Part shown: one piece after another, positions 51,451 to 59,663 of the stretch
How positions within the stretch are numbered: the first letter of the stretch is position 1
How the letters are laid out: every line of letters begins with the position of its first letter
DNA from: Parapedobacter sp035556095
GTDB taxonomy: Bacteria > Bacteroidota > Bacteroidia > Sphingobacteriales > Sphingobacteriaceae
Direction of reading: 5' to 3'
DNA: 64,000 nucleotides
Assembly: GCF_035556095.1 (NCBI RefSeq)
Contig: NZ_DATMFT010000014.1
Location: forward strand, 1 to 64,000
Program-made: the position numbers and the translations under genes
Notes under the pieces: model-generated
What the model saw: the letters and a program-made list of their open reading frames with translations, nothing else
Databases searched by the model: none
Told to the model about the DNA's origin: nothing

Positions 51451-53886
51451 CTAATCGATATGCAACGGCACCGCAACAGGTTCCAGCCAGGGGCTGGTGC
51501 ATCTCACCGTTACGGTGCCCGATTCGCCCGTTGACAGGATGTAGGCCAATAATCTGCCACGGGAGGCACGGTGTGTAGCGTCCGTGTAGTTACTCATGTC
51601 CGTATTGTTGCTACCTTCGAGCCCCAGTAATTTAGCCGGGCCATCGATCTGCACCGATATATTGTCGTCAGCAAGGGTAACAGGCAGGCCGTCTCCGTCA
51701 ACGATTTCGATGGTTACGTGGGCAACCTCATGGTTGCGCCCGAGTCGTGCCCGGTCTACCGAAGCAACTAACCTATGGGGGCGTTGCGACGTTTGGATGG
51801 TGTCTCGTACCACTTCTTCGCCATCGCGGACACCCACGGCTTCCAACGTACCGGACCGGTAAGGGACATCCCAATAATAAACACCGGTTTCATCATCCAG
51901 CCGCTTTTGGGCGGCAACAGGTTCGCCGTTGAGCAACAGGTTTACATCGGCGCAATTGGTATAGCTAACCACGCGGATGGTATCACCGTCGGCATAATTC
52001 CAAACAGGCCACGCATCCACGGATACGCGCCGCTGCCATGGGTTGCGGATGGCGTATGTACCGATGTAAACCATCGGGCTATCGGCCCAGAGCGACTGGC
52101 GATAGTAGCCACGCGGCTTGATGAAGCCGCCGAAGTCGAGCAATCCGGAATAGAAGCCGCGTGATGGCCAACGCCCCGATTCGCCGAGGTAGTCGATACC
52201 CGTCCAGAGGAACTGGCCGAAGATGTGTTCGTTATCGCGCACCGCCTTCCAAGCGGCCAGGTCGTGGCGGTTTTCGCTACCGTAGATGACGCGGTCGGGA
52301 TAGCGCTCGTGATCTTCCTCGTACCGGCTCTCGGTGTAGTTGTAACCCGCGATGTCCAATGCGGCCGGATACGCCGTTTCGTTCGACATGGCCACCCCGG
52401 CCAAGCCCGCGGTAACCGGGCGGCTGGCGTCATATTCTTTCACAACAGCGGCCAAGCGCTTCGCAATATCGCCGAGGCGCATCGCATCCGGGGCATCGGG
52501 TTTGAACCCGCCGAACGTAGCCTGCGTAAAGCCACCGTCTTTTTCATCACCGTCCAATATGGGGTGTGAATACGGATCGTTCGGATAATCCACTTCATTG
52601 CCGATGCTCCACGCAAAGATGGAGAGGTGGTTGCGGTCGCGTTTCACCACGTCGGCCAGGTCCTGTTCGCCCCATTCCTCGAAAAAACTGTAGGCTCCCT
52701 GAAATCCGGGCGTACCCACGTTCCACCCTTCCAACCACTTCCGTTTGGGAAATTCCCACTCGTCAAACGCTTCGTTCATCACCAGCAGGCCCAATTCATC
52801 GCAAAGTTCGTAAAGCGATGGTGCCTGGGGGTTGTGGCTCGTCCGGATGGCATTCACACCGATTTCCTTCAGGGTCAACAACCGGCGGCGCCATACCTCC
52901 GGATATACTGCCGCGCCCAACACACCGGCATCGTGGTGCAGGCATACACCTTTCACCTTCATCCATTCGCCATTGAGGGCAAAACCCTTGTCGGGATCGA
53001 ACGTAAACGTACGGAACCCGGTTTTAACGACCGACTGATCGATCGGCTCACCGTCTTGAAGCACGGTGGTTTCCAATATATACTGGTTGGGATCATCCAA
53101 TCGCCATAGTTCCGGATTTTTCACATTCAGCGTCAATTGGACGTCTTGGCAGCCAGCTGCGATAGACGTTTTGGTCGTCTTTTTAGCCACCGTGGTACCC
53201 GCCGGGTCTTTCAGTTCGGAGACGATCGATACGTCGGCCGGCGAAGCGGATGGGTTAGCCACGGCCACCTGTACATGCAGCGTGCCTTTATTCCGGTCTA
53301 CCGTGGGGTACGCATATACGCCCCATTGTTCCAGGTGCACGGGTGCCGCCCGTACCAGCCACACATTGCGGTAAATGCCCGAGCCGGTATACCAGCGCGA
53401 ATCGGCATCGTCGCTATGGTCCACCCGTACGGTCAGTACGTTTTCCTGGCCATACCGGACGTGCGGAGTGAGGTCGTACATAAATGAAATGTAGCCGTTG
53501 GGGCGTTTGCCAAGCGACTGCCCGTTGATGAACACTTCACTGTGGTTATATACTCCCTCAAAGTAAATGTACAACTGCTGGCCGCGGTATTCATTGGGCA
53601 CGCTGAGCGTTTTGCGGTACCAGCCGATGCCACCCGGCAGGTAACCCGTGGCGCTGGCCAGCGTGGGGCTGAGCGGCTGCTTAACTGACCAGTCGTGCGG
53701 CAGGTCCAACCGCTCCCATGAACGGTCGGGTTCGCCGGGCTGCTCGCCTTCCGGCATGTCACCGAGTTTGAATGCCCAGCCGTCGTTTATGTTCTCGGCG
53801 TGGCCGAATCCGGGTTGGCCGTAAACCTGGGCAGGCTTAAGCCCCACCCAGATACAGGCCACCAAAAAACAAGATATCATTCGCAT
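51451..53886 (-). CDS. GH2-family glycoside hydrolase (beta-galactosidase type)
   Basis: The 811-residue secreted protein (signal peptide ending VYGQ) has the GH2 sugar-binding domain (WERLDLPHDWSVKQPLSP, GGIGWYRKTLSVP), the Ig-like domain, and the barrel with KVKGVCLHHDAGVLGAAV, acid/base Glu in SIGNEVDYP and nucleophile Glu in IYGSENR. The C-terminal part has a DUF4982-like and Ig-like region (VNLLLNGEPVAAQKRLDDET). Substrate is likely a beta-galactoside. A -7 box lies 42 bases upstream, directly beside the remnant of a SusD gene. Confidence 0.92.
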   Translation of the reverse strand: MRMISCFLVACIWVGLKPAQVYGQPGFGHAENINDGWAFKLGDMPEGEQPGEPDRSWERLDLPHDWSVKQPLSPTLASATGYLPGGIGWYRKTLSVPNEYRGQQLYIYFEGVYNHSEVFINGQSLGKRPNGYISFMYDLTPHVRYGQENVLTVRVDHSDDADSRWYTGSGIYRNVWLVRAAPVHLEQWGVYAYPTVDRNKGTLHVQVAVANPSASPADVSIVSELKDPAGTTVAKKTTKTSIAAGCQDVQLTLNVKNPELWRLDDPNQYILETTVLQDGEPIDQSVVKTGFRTFTFDPDKGFALNGEWMKVKGVCLHHDAGVLGAAVYPEVWRRRLLTLKEIGVNAIRTSHNPQAPSLYELCDELGLLVMNEAFDEWEFPKRKWLEGWNVGTPGFQGAYSFFEEWGEQDLADVVKRDRNHLSIFAWSIGNEVDYPNDPYSHPILDGDEKDGGFTQATFGGFKPDAPDAMRLGDIAKRLAAVVKEYDASRPVTAGLAGVAMSNETAYPAALDIAGYNYTESRYEEDHERYPDRVIYGSENRHDLAAWKAVRDNEHIFGQFLWTGIDYLGESGRWPSRGFYSGLLDFGGFIKPRGYYRQSLWADSPMVYIGTYAIRNPWQRRVSVDAWPVWNYADGDTIRVVSYTNCADVNLLLNGEPVAAQKRLDDETGVYYWDVPYRSGTLEAVGVRDGEEVVRDTIQTSQRPHRLVASVDRARLGRNHEVAHVTIEIVDGDGLPVTLADDNISVQIDGPAKLLGLEGSNNTDMSNYTDATHRASRGRLLAYILSTGESGTVTVRCTSPWLEPVAVPLHID

Positions 53887-53927
53887 AATTACTTCCTTCC
53901 TTAGCTATCGTTATTATTATATTATCA

Positions 53928-53935
53928 CAAATTTA
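53928..53935 (-). promoter_or_regulatory. -7 box of the GH2 gene
   Basis: TAAATTTG on the minus strand lies 42 bases before the ATG and only four bases past the SusD-remnant stop. Confidence 0.4.
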
Positions 53936-53938
53936 ACA

Positions 53939-54010
53939 TCAATAATAGGGGTTCTGCTGCAGTTGGTCGTTCGAGGCGAGGATTGGCACGGCGCTGCTGC
54001 CAAGGTAACC
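53939..54010 (-). pseudogene. C-terminal codons of a SusD gene
   Basis: Reading down to the TGA at 53941-53939 gives VPILASNDQLQQNPYY, the nearly universal SusD ending. Upstream of about 54010 the frame no longer resembles SusD. The remnant shows that a SusCD pair once preceded the GH2 gene. The rest of the 365-base gap (54011-54225) holds no gene I can support. Confidence 0.7.
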
Positions 54011-54225
54011 GCAGTAACAAGTTTCTGCCACATGGGATAAGCTTTTACCAACAAACTTAATGATTATTTTTATCTTAAGACCGGGCCCGCCTTAGCACCG
54101 TTGAAATACCCAAACCGATCATAAGCGTAGTACAATGGGGATACCACGAAAAACCCAGCCGGTATGGCGGTGGGCAAGCCCGTCGGCTTTTCTGCCAAAC
54201 TGTCATTCTTTCAAAATATTCTTTT

Positions 54226-54233
54226 TAACTTTG
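54226..54233 (+). promoter_or_regulatory. -7 box of miaB
   Basis: TAACTTTG lies 19 bases before the ATG at 54253. Confidence 0.5.
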
Positions 54234-54252
54234 TAAGCTTTAATGGACGATC

Positions 54253-55689
54253 ATGTTTGAGACACCCACAACAACGAAACAGCACGACGAATCGCGGCAA
54301 GGTGAGGCATTGTTGATTGAGAATGACCCGAAAAAGGCCGATGGCCGTAAATTATACATAGAGAGCTATGGCTGCCAGATGAACTTTTCGGATAGCGAGA
54401 TTGTGGCCTCCATTCTACTCGACAAAGGTTTTGAGACAACGCGCGATTACCGAGAAGCTGATGTGGTATTTATCAATACGTGTTCCATCCGTGAAAACGC
54501 TGAGCAACGCGTGCGCAACCGACTCAAGGAATTCGAATCGGCCAAAGCCAAGAACCCCGGAATGGTGGTGGGCGTACTGGGCTGCATGGCCGAACGGTTG
54601 AAATCCAAATTCCTGGAAGAAGAAAAACTGGTGGACGTCGTAGTTGGACCTGACGCCTACCGTGACCTACCTAACCTCATCGAACAGGTAGATGAGGGCT
54701 CGCGGGCGGTTAACGTGTTGCTGTCGCGCGAGGAGACCTATGCGGACATCAGTCCTGTTCGCCTCAACTCGAATGGGGTAACGGCCTTTATCTCCATCAT
54801 GCGGGGCTGCGACAACATGTGCTCTTTCTGCGTAGTGCCATTCACCCGGGGACGTGAGCGGAGCCGTGATCCGCAGTCGATCGTGAAGGAGGCCCAAGAC
54901 CTCTTTAATGCAGGTTACCGGGAAGTGACACTGCTGGGCCAGAACGTAGACTCCTACAAATACGCTGCGCCAGTGGCCGACGGCCAGGAGCCAGCGCCAG
55001 TAGTTACCTTCGCCAATCTCTTGGAAATGGTGGCCCGCGTGAATCCGCTGCTGCGTGTGCGATTTTCTACATCGCACCCCAAAGACATCACCAACGACGT
55101 GCTCTACACCATGGCGAAGTACGAAAACATCTGTAAGTATATTCACCTGCCCGTACAATCGGGCAACTCACGTGTGCTTAAGGTGATGAATAGAACCTAC
55201 GACCGGGAATGGTATATAGGACGGGTGAAAGCCATTCGCGAAATCATTCCCGACTGCGGCATCTCGACCGATGTCATCACCGGTTTTTGCAGTGAAACGG
55301 AAGAAGAACATAACGATACCCTTTCGATGATGGACTACGTGAAATATGACTTCGCGTATATGTTTGCCTACTCGGAGCGGCCGGGTACACTCGCCGCAAA
55401 GCGATATACAGATGATGTGCCCGAGGAGGTGAAAAAACGACGCCTCACCGAAGTGGTGAATCGCCAACGCGCTCACAGCCTAGAACGCCTGGAAACGTAC
55501 GTAGGGAAAACCCATAAGGTTCTCATTGAGGGCTTGTCGAAACGCTCAGATAAAGACTATTGCGGCCGGAATGATCAGAATACTATGGTGGTATTCCCGA
55601 TAGACAACCGTTATAAAGTGGGCGATTATGTGATGGTCTATGCCGATCGATGTACATCGGCGACGCTTATTGGAACAATTGTAGACTAG
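54253..55689 (+). CDS. miaB: tRNA-2-methylthio-N6-dimethylallyladenosine synthase
   Basis: The 478-residue protein has the UPF0004 domain with three Cys (YGCQMN, NTCSIRENAE, GCMAERL), the radical SAM motif C-x3-C-x2-C in RGCDNMCSFC, and a C-terminal TRAM domain (about 410-475). It adds the methylthio group to A37 of tRNAs. It opens the conserved housekeeping block that runs to groEL. Confidence 0.95.
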   Translation: MFETPTTTKQHDESRQGEALLIENDPKKADGRKLYIESYGCQMNFSDSEIVASILLDKGFETTRDYREADVVFINTCSIRENAEQRVRNRLKEFESAKAKNPGMVVGVLGCMAERLKSKFLEEEKLVDVVVGPDAYRDLPNLIEQVDEGSRAVNVLLSREETYADISPVRLNSNGVTAFISIMRGCDNMCSFCVVPFTRGRERSRDPQSIVKEAQDLFNAGYREVTLLGQNVDSYKYAAPVADGQEPAPVVTFANLLEMVARVNPLLRVRFSTSHPKDITNDVLYTMAKYENICKYIHLPVQSGNSRVLKVMNRTYDREWYIGRVKAIREIIPDCGISTDVITGFCSETEEEHNDTLSMMDYVKYDFAYMFAYSERPGTLAAKRYTDDVPEEVKKRRLTEVVNRQRAHSLERLETYVGKTHKVLIEGLSKRSDKDYCGRNDQNTMVVFPIDNRYKVGDYVMVYADRCTSATLIGTIVD

Positions 55690-55815
55690 ATATTAGTCAT
55701 TACCGTAAGTTGCTATAGTCGTCATCCACTAGTTGATTACAATAAAAACCAAACGTTTAATCCGGGAAAGGGTTAAGCTAAGGACCGAGTACGATAGACT
55801 AAGTACTTAACAAAT

Positions 55816-57069
55816 ATGGATATTCAAGACATAAAGAATAGATTCGGGATTATTGGCAATTCGCCGTTGTTGAACCGAGCCATTGATGTGGCACGGCAGG
55901 TGGCGCCTACCGATATTTCCGTATTGATTACAGGGGAGAGTGGAAGCGGTAAAGAGGTGTTTTCGCACATCATCCACCAGCTCAGTGCCCGCAAACATGG
56001 TCCATTCATTGCGGTCAACTGCGGGGCGATACCAGAAGGCACCATCGATTCGGAACTTTTCGGACACGAAAAGGGCTCATTTACGGGAGCGCATGAGGCC
56101 CGCAAAGGTTATTTTGAAGTGGTGAACGGCGGCACCATCTTTCTGGATGAGGTTGGCGAGCTACCTATGGGTACTCAGGCCCGATTGCTTCGCGTACTCG
56201 AAACCGGTGAATATATCCGTGTGGGCTCATCGAAAGTACAGAAAACGAATGTACGCGTAATCGCCGCTACCAATGTAGACATTTACGAGGCCGTACAGAA
56301 AGGCAAATTCAGGGAGGACCTTTACTATCGGCTCAATACTGTGCCGCTGCGTATTCCCGCTTTGCGCGACCGGAAGGAAGATATCCATTTGCTCTTCCGC
56401 AAGTTCGTGGCAGACTTTACCGACAAATACCGGAGTCCCAATGTACAGCTCACTGAAGATGCGCAGCAGCTGCTAGCCAACTACACTTGGCCGGGCAATG
56501 TGAGGCAATTAAAAAATATTGCCGAGCAAATTGCCGTATTGGAGAAAGAGCGCCTCCTTGATGCTGAAGTGCTCCAACAGTATTTGCCTCACGACAACAG
56601 GAGTAACCTCCCCGTACATGTGGGGACAGCGAAAGGTACGGACGATTTCTCGGAACGCGACCTCCTATACAAGGTGCTTTTCGATATGAAAAAAGACATG
56701 GTCGAATTGAAGAAATTGGTAGTGGAGATTATCCAGAACGGAGTTAACTCGGGCATTGTAGAGGACAATTCGCCGTACATAAATAAGCTGTACCGTGAAA
56801 TCGACAACCCAATTACCGAGCAGCTGCCGGCACCGCCAACATTAACCATCCACCGGCCTTCGCCAAACGATTCCAACGACGATTTCCGCTATCATACCCA
56901 AGAAGCTGAAGAGGTGGAGGAAGAATCATTGTCGCTCGTTGAGCGAGAGTCGGATCTGATTAAAAAGGCACTGAAGAAGCATAAAGGCAAGCGGAAATCG
57001 GCAGCTCAGGAACTAGGGATTTCTGAACGAACATTATATCGGAAAATAAAGGATTTAAACCTGACTTGA
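55816..57069 (+). CDS. Sigma-54-type AAA+ activator lacking a sensor domain
   Basis: The 417-residue protein starts directly with the AAA+ domain: GESGSGKE (40-47), GSFTGA (87-92, a variant of GAFTGA), IFLDEVGELP (108-117) and NVRQLKNIAEQIAVLE. A linker of about 120 residues includes a helical segment, and the C-terminus is a Fis helix-turn-helix (RKSAAQELGISERTLYRKIK). No receiver, PAS or GAF domain precedes the AAA+ domain, so activity may be controlled by another protein or by expression. Its stop is directly followed by lptE. The same gene order recurs in related genomes, suggesting envelope control. Confidence 0.92.
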   Translation: MDIQDIKNRFGIIGNSPLLNRAIDVARQVAPTDISVLITGESGSGKEVFSHIIHQLSARKHGPFIAVNCGAIPEGTIDSELFGHEKGSFTGAHEARKGYFEVVNGGTIFLDEVGELPMGTQARLLRVLETGEYIRVGSSKVQKTNVRVIAATNVDIYEAVQKGKFREDLYYRLNTVPLRIPALRDRKEDIHLLFRKFVADFTDKYRSPNVQLTEDAQQLLANYTWPGNVRQLKNIAEQIAVLEKERLLDAEVLQQYLPHDNRSNLPVHVGTAKGTDDFSERDLLYKVLFDMKKDMVELKKLVVEIIQNGVNSGIVEDNSPYINKLYREIDNPITEQLPAPPTLTIHRPSPNDSNDDFRYHTQEAEEVEEESLSLVERESDLIKKALKKHKGKRKSAAQELGISERTLYRKIKDLNLT

Positions 57070-57080
57070 TACAGATAGCT

Positions 57081-57602
57081 ATGATGATGGCAAAAGCGAT
57101 TAGGTATTTATTGGTGTTGTCGGTTGTTCTTACAGTAAACAGTTGTGGCATAAAATACGGCTTTACCGGAGGATCGATACCCGAAGGAATGAAGACGTAC
57201 ACCGTTGAATTCTTCGAGAATACAGCGCCCATTGTAAACCCCACGCTTAGCCAAACATTTACCGAAGCCCTGAAAGAACGTATCCGCAGCCAATCCAGCC
57301 TAAGTCAAGTGACCAACGAGGGCGATGCGATTTTCGAAGGGCGCATCACGGGGTATAGCATTGCGCCGGCTGCAGTTGAAGCGGGAACCGATCGTGCAGC
57401 ACTCAACCGGCTATCGATTACGGTAAACGTGAAATACACAAATACGATCAAACCCGAGGACAACTTCGAACAGCCGTTTACCCGATTCAAAGACTTTTCG
57501 TCTGCTGGTGGCTCGATACCCGCACAGGAAGAGGCACTTATCCGGGACATCAACCAGATGCTTACGGAAGATATCTATAACCGGGCATTTGCGAATTGGT
57601 AA
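57081..57602 (+). CDS. lptE: LPS assembly lipoprotein LptE-like protein
   Basis: The 173-residue protein (ATG at 57081, 57084 or 57087) has a lipoprotein signal (VVLTVNSCGIKYGF) and the LptE-like fold (PIVNPTLSQTFTEALKERIR, VTNEGDAIFEGRITGYSI). It would plug the LptD translocon and place lipopolysaccharide in the outer membrane. It begins about 12 bases after the sigma-54 activator and is followed by an unnamed TPR-like gene and secG. Confidence 0.8.
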   Translation: MMMAKAIRYLLVLSVVLTVNSCGIKYGFTGGSIPEGMKTYTVEFFENTAPIVNPTLSQTFTEALKERIRSQSSLSQVTNEGDAIFEGRITGYSIAPAAVEAGTDRAALNRLSITVNVKYTNTIKPEDNFEQPFTRFKDFSSAGGSIPAQEEALIRDINQMLTEDIYNRAFANW

Positions 57603-57629
57603 GGTGATGATGATTTGATGATTAGTTGA

Positions 57630-58676
57630 GTGGAAAACGTGAATTACAAAGAATTATATCATAGTGCATTGGCTAACCCCATGGCTATTGGGGGTGACAC
57701 CTTGTCAATACTGATTGATCGGTTTCCGTATGCGCAGGCGTTGCGCGTGGCACTGGCCCGTAAGAACTACGAAGAAAATGGCTCCACCGACGGAGAAAAT
57801 GCCCGGTTGGTTACCGTGTTCCCCAACTGGTTATCCGGTCGTCTCCTTGCTGAAGTGACCCCGATTACTAACGTATTTCCGGCCGAACATACTGTTGTAT
57901 CAACCAAGGAGATAATAACGGAAGTGACACCGAGTGAGACCGAGCCCTCTACAGACGACGCAGTGCCAGTGGCCGACATCGAAACTGCTAGCCACGCTCT
58001 TGACGACTCGGGATTGGTGGAGCATCCCGTGGGCATGGATTATTTTGCATATGAAGAAAAAGCCGCGGACGAGACGGATGTCGGGGTTGTGGATGTGGAT
58101 GTGACGGAGGAAGTGGTACCGCTATCCGAAGCAACACCGCATGAGAAAGTTAGTTTGTATAACGACGATCACTTGCCCTATAGCTTTTTGTGGTGGCTCA
58201 ATAAGACACGGATGGAATATGCAGATACCTACCGGCCTTATGCTTCCGACAATGGGCCGGCTGTTTACCCCACCAACCTGGTGAATGCTCCTGCCGACGA
58301 GCAAATACTCGACCACCAAATCCGGGAAAACATTTTCCACCTACAGTCACCCGAAGAGAAATTGAGTACGGCGCATGCACCGGAGACCATCTCATTCCAA
58401 GTCCCTAAAAAAACTGATCCTATCATTGAGCGGTTTATACGGGAAGAACCCCAGATCAAGCCGCCCCAGGCGGACAAAATCAATCTTGAGAACAAAGCGC
58501 GAAAAAGTGCCGAAGACCAACTAACATTGGTAACCGAGACCTTGGCGAACATCTACGTTGAACAAGGACTGTATCCAAAAGCAATAGCCATCTATAAAAA
58601 ATTAAGTTTGAAATATCCCGAAAAAAGTACGTACTTTGCCGCTCGAATAACTGAATTGACAAATAAATTACCCTAG
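57630..58676 (+). CDS. Unnamed protein with C-terminal TPR-like segment
   Basis: The 348-residue protein starts with GTG at 57630 or 57639 (VNYKELYHSALANPMAI). Its middle is acidic and low-complexity, and the C-terminal 50 residues form a TPR-like pair of helices (TLANIYVEQGLYPKAIAIYK, KLSLKYPEKSTYFAARI). I do not recognise a family, but the position between lptE and secG is conserved in related organisms. It is cytosolic by appearance. Confidence 0.7.
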   Translation: MENVNYKELYHSALANPMAIGGDTLSILIDRFPYAQALRVALARKNYEENGSTDGENARLVTVFPNWLSGRLLAEVTPITNVFPAEHTVVSTKEIITEVTPSETEPSTDDAVPVADIETASHALDDSGLVEHPVGMDYFAYEEKAADETDVGVVDVDVTEEVVPLSEATPHEKVSLYNDDHLPYSFLWWLNKTRMEYADTYRPYASDNGPAVYPTNLVNAPADEQILDHQIRENIFHLQSPEEKLSTAHAPETISFQVPKKTDPIIERFIREEPQIKPPQADKINLENKARKSAEDQLTLVTETLANIYVEQGLYPKAIAIYKKLSLKYPEKSTYFAARITELTNKLP

Positions 58677-58688
58677 CGGAATAAAGCG

Positions 58689-59027
58689 ATGCAAACATTA
58701 CTGATTATATTGATTATGCTGGCCAGCGTGCTGCTATCTTTCTTGGTACTGATCCAAGAACCAAAGGGAGGCGGATTGGCCTCTGGTTTTTCGGGTGGCA
58801 CTAACTTGATGGGCGTGAAGCGTACTGGTGACATTTTGGAGAAAGGAACGTGGGGATTGGTGATCGCCATCATGGTTTTTGCACTAATCGTGAATGTAAT
58901 GAGCCCTTCGGCGAGCAGCGGGGGCAGCGGATTGACGGAGCAAATCACGCCGACGTCACCGACCACGACGCCGATTCCTCCGGTTACAGCTCCAGAGGCG
59001 ACTCCGGGCTCGGACACTGCGCAATAA
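58689..59027 (+). CDS. secG: Preprotein translocase subunit SecG
   Basis: The 112-residue protein has two membrane spans (LLIILIMLASVLLSFLVLIQ and LVIAIMVFALIVNVM) separated by EPKGGGLASGFSGGTNLMG, the SecG signature. The C-terminus is a Pro/Thr-rich tail. It belongs to the SecYEG channel and has its own terminator downstream. Confidence 0.93.
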   Translation: MQTLLIILIMLASVLLSFLVLIQEPKGGGLASGFSGGTNLMGVKRTGDILEKGTWGLVIAIMVFALIVNVMSPSASSGGSGLTEQITPTSPTTTPIPPVTAPEATPGSDTAQ

Positions 59028-59034
59028 AACATCA

Positions 59035-59064
59035 AAAGGGCCACTCGCAGACGGGTGGCCCTTT
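59035..59064 (+). terminator. Rho-independent terminator of secG
   Basis: AAAGGGCCAC and GTGGCCCTTT form a 10-bp stem eight bases after the secG stop, followed by a T-rich run (CTCTTTCG). Confidence 0.88.
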
Positions 59065-59149
59065 CTCTTTCGTGTCACTGACATCTGCACTGACATCCTG
59101 ACACAACTTTCGAATACATCTTCCAATGCCCACGTTAAAAATGAAAAAA

Positions 59150-59193
59150 TGGCAAGGTAATGCCATAAAACGCCGCTTGGCATAGTTGATGCC
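59150..59193 (+). promoter_or_regulatory. Pair of related inverted repeats upstream of groES
   Basis: TGGCA-N6-TGCCA (59150-59165) and TGGCAT-N5-ATGCC (59178-59193) are two related inverted repeats about 28 bases apart. No CIRCE (TTAGCACTC/GAGTGCTAA) is present. They may be operators for heat-shock control; this is inference. Confidence 0.35.
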
Positions 59194-59250
59194 GTAATTG
59201 GCGAGGATGAATCAAAACATATTAACAATTACATATTAACTAAAATCATT

Positions 59251-59526
59251 ATGGCGTTAAGTATTAAACCTATCGGAGACAGAGTGGTGGTTGAGGCTGC
59301 CCCTGCAGAGGAGAAGACCGCATCAGGTATCTATATTCCAGATACCGCGAAAGAAAAGCCCCAACGTGGAACAGTTGTGGCTGTTGGCACCGGAAAAACG
59401 GATGAGCCGTTGACCGTAAAGGTAGGAGATCAAGTGTTGTATGGCAAGTATGCCGGCACGGAGATCACGTACGAGGGGAAAGAATACTTGATTATGAAGG
59501 AGTCTGATATCTACGCGATCGTTTAA
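59251..59526 (+). CDS. groES: Co-chaperonin GroES
   Basis: The 91-residue protein has the family sequence from IKPIGDRVVVEAAPAEEKTA through GIYIPDTAKEKPQRGTVVAV to YLIMKESDIYAIV, including the mobile loop near residues 18-32. It caps GroEL during folding. It is 137 bases upstream of groEL in the same direction. Confidence 0.97.
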   Translation: MALSIKPIGDRVVVEAAPAEEKTASGIYIPDTAKEKPQRGTVVAVGTGKTDEPLTVKVGDQVLYGKYAGTEITYEGKEYLIMKESDIYAIV

Positions 59527-59663
59527 GATCGGTTGGTTATCGGAAAACCATAATTTTCCCCTTGAACATTTAATTAGTAATGGTTTATTGAAAATCGCAA
59601 TACGGAGCACAGCGGTTTATCCACAGTTCCGATTTGCACAGTGAAACTGAAATCAATTAAAAA

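Noticed and set aside
59065..59250. CIRCE element for HrcA before groES
   Set aside because: No TTAGCACTC...GAGTGCTAA or near match is present; only the TGGCA/TGCCA repeats were found.
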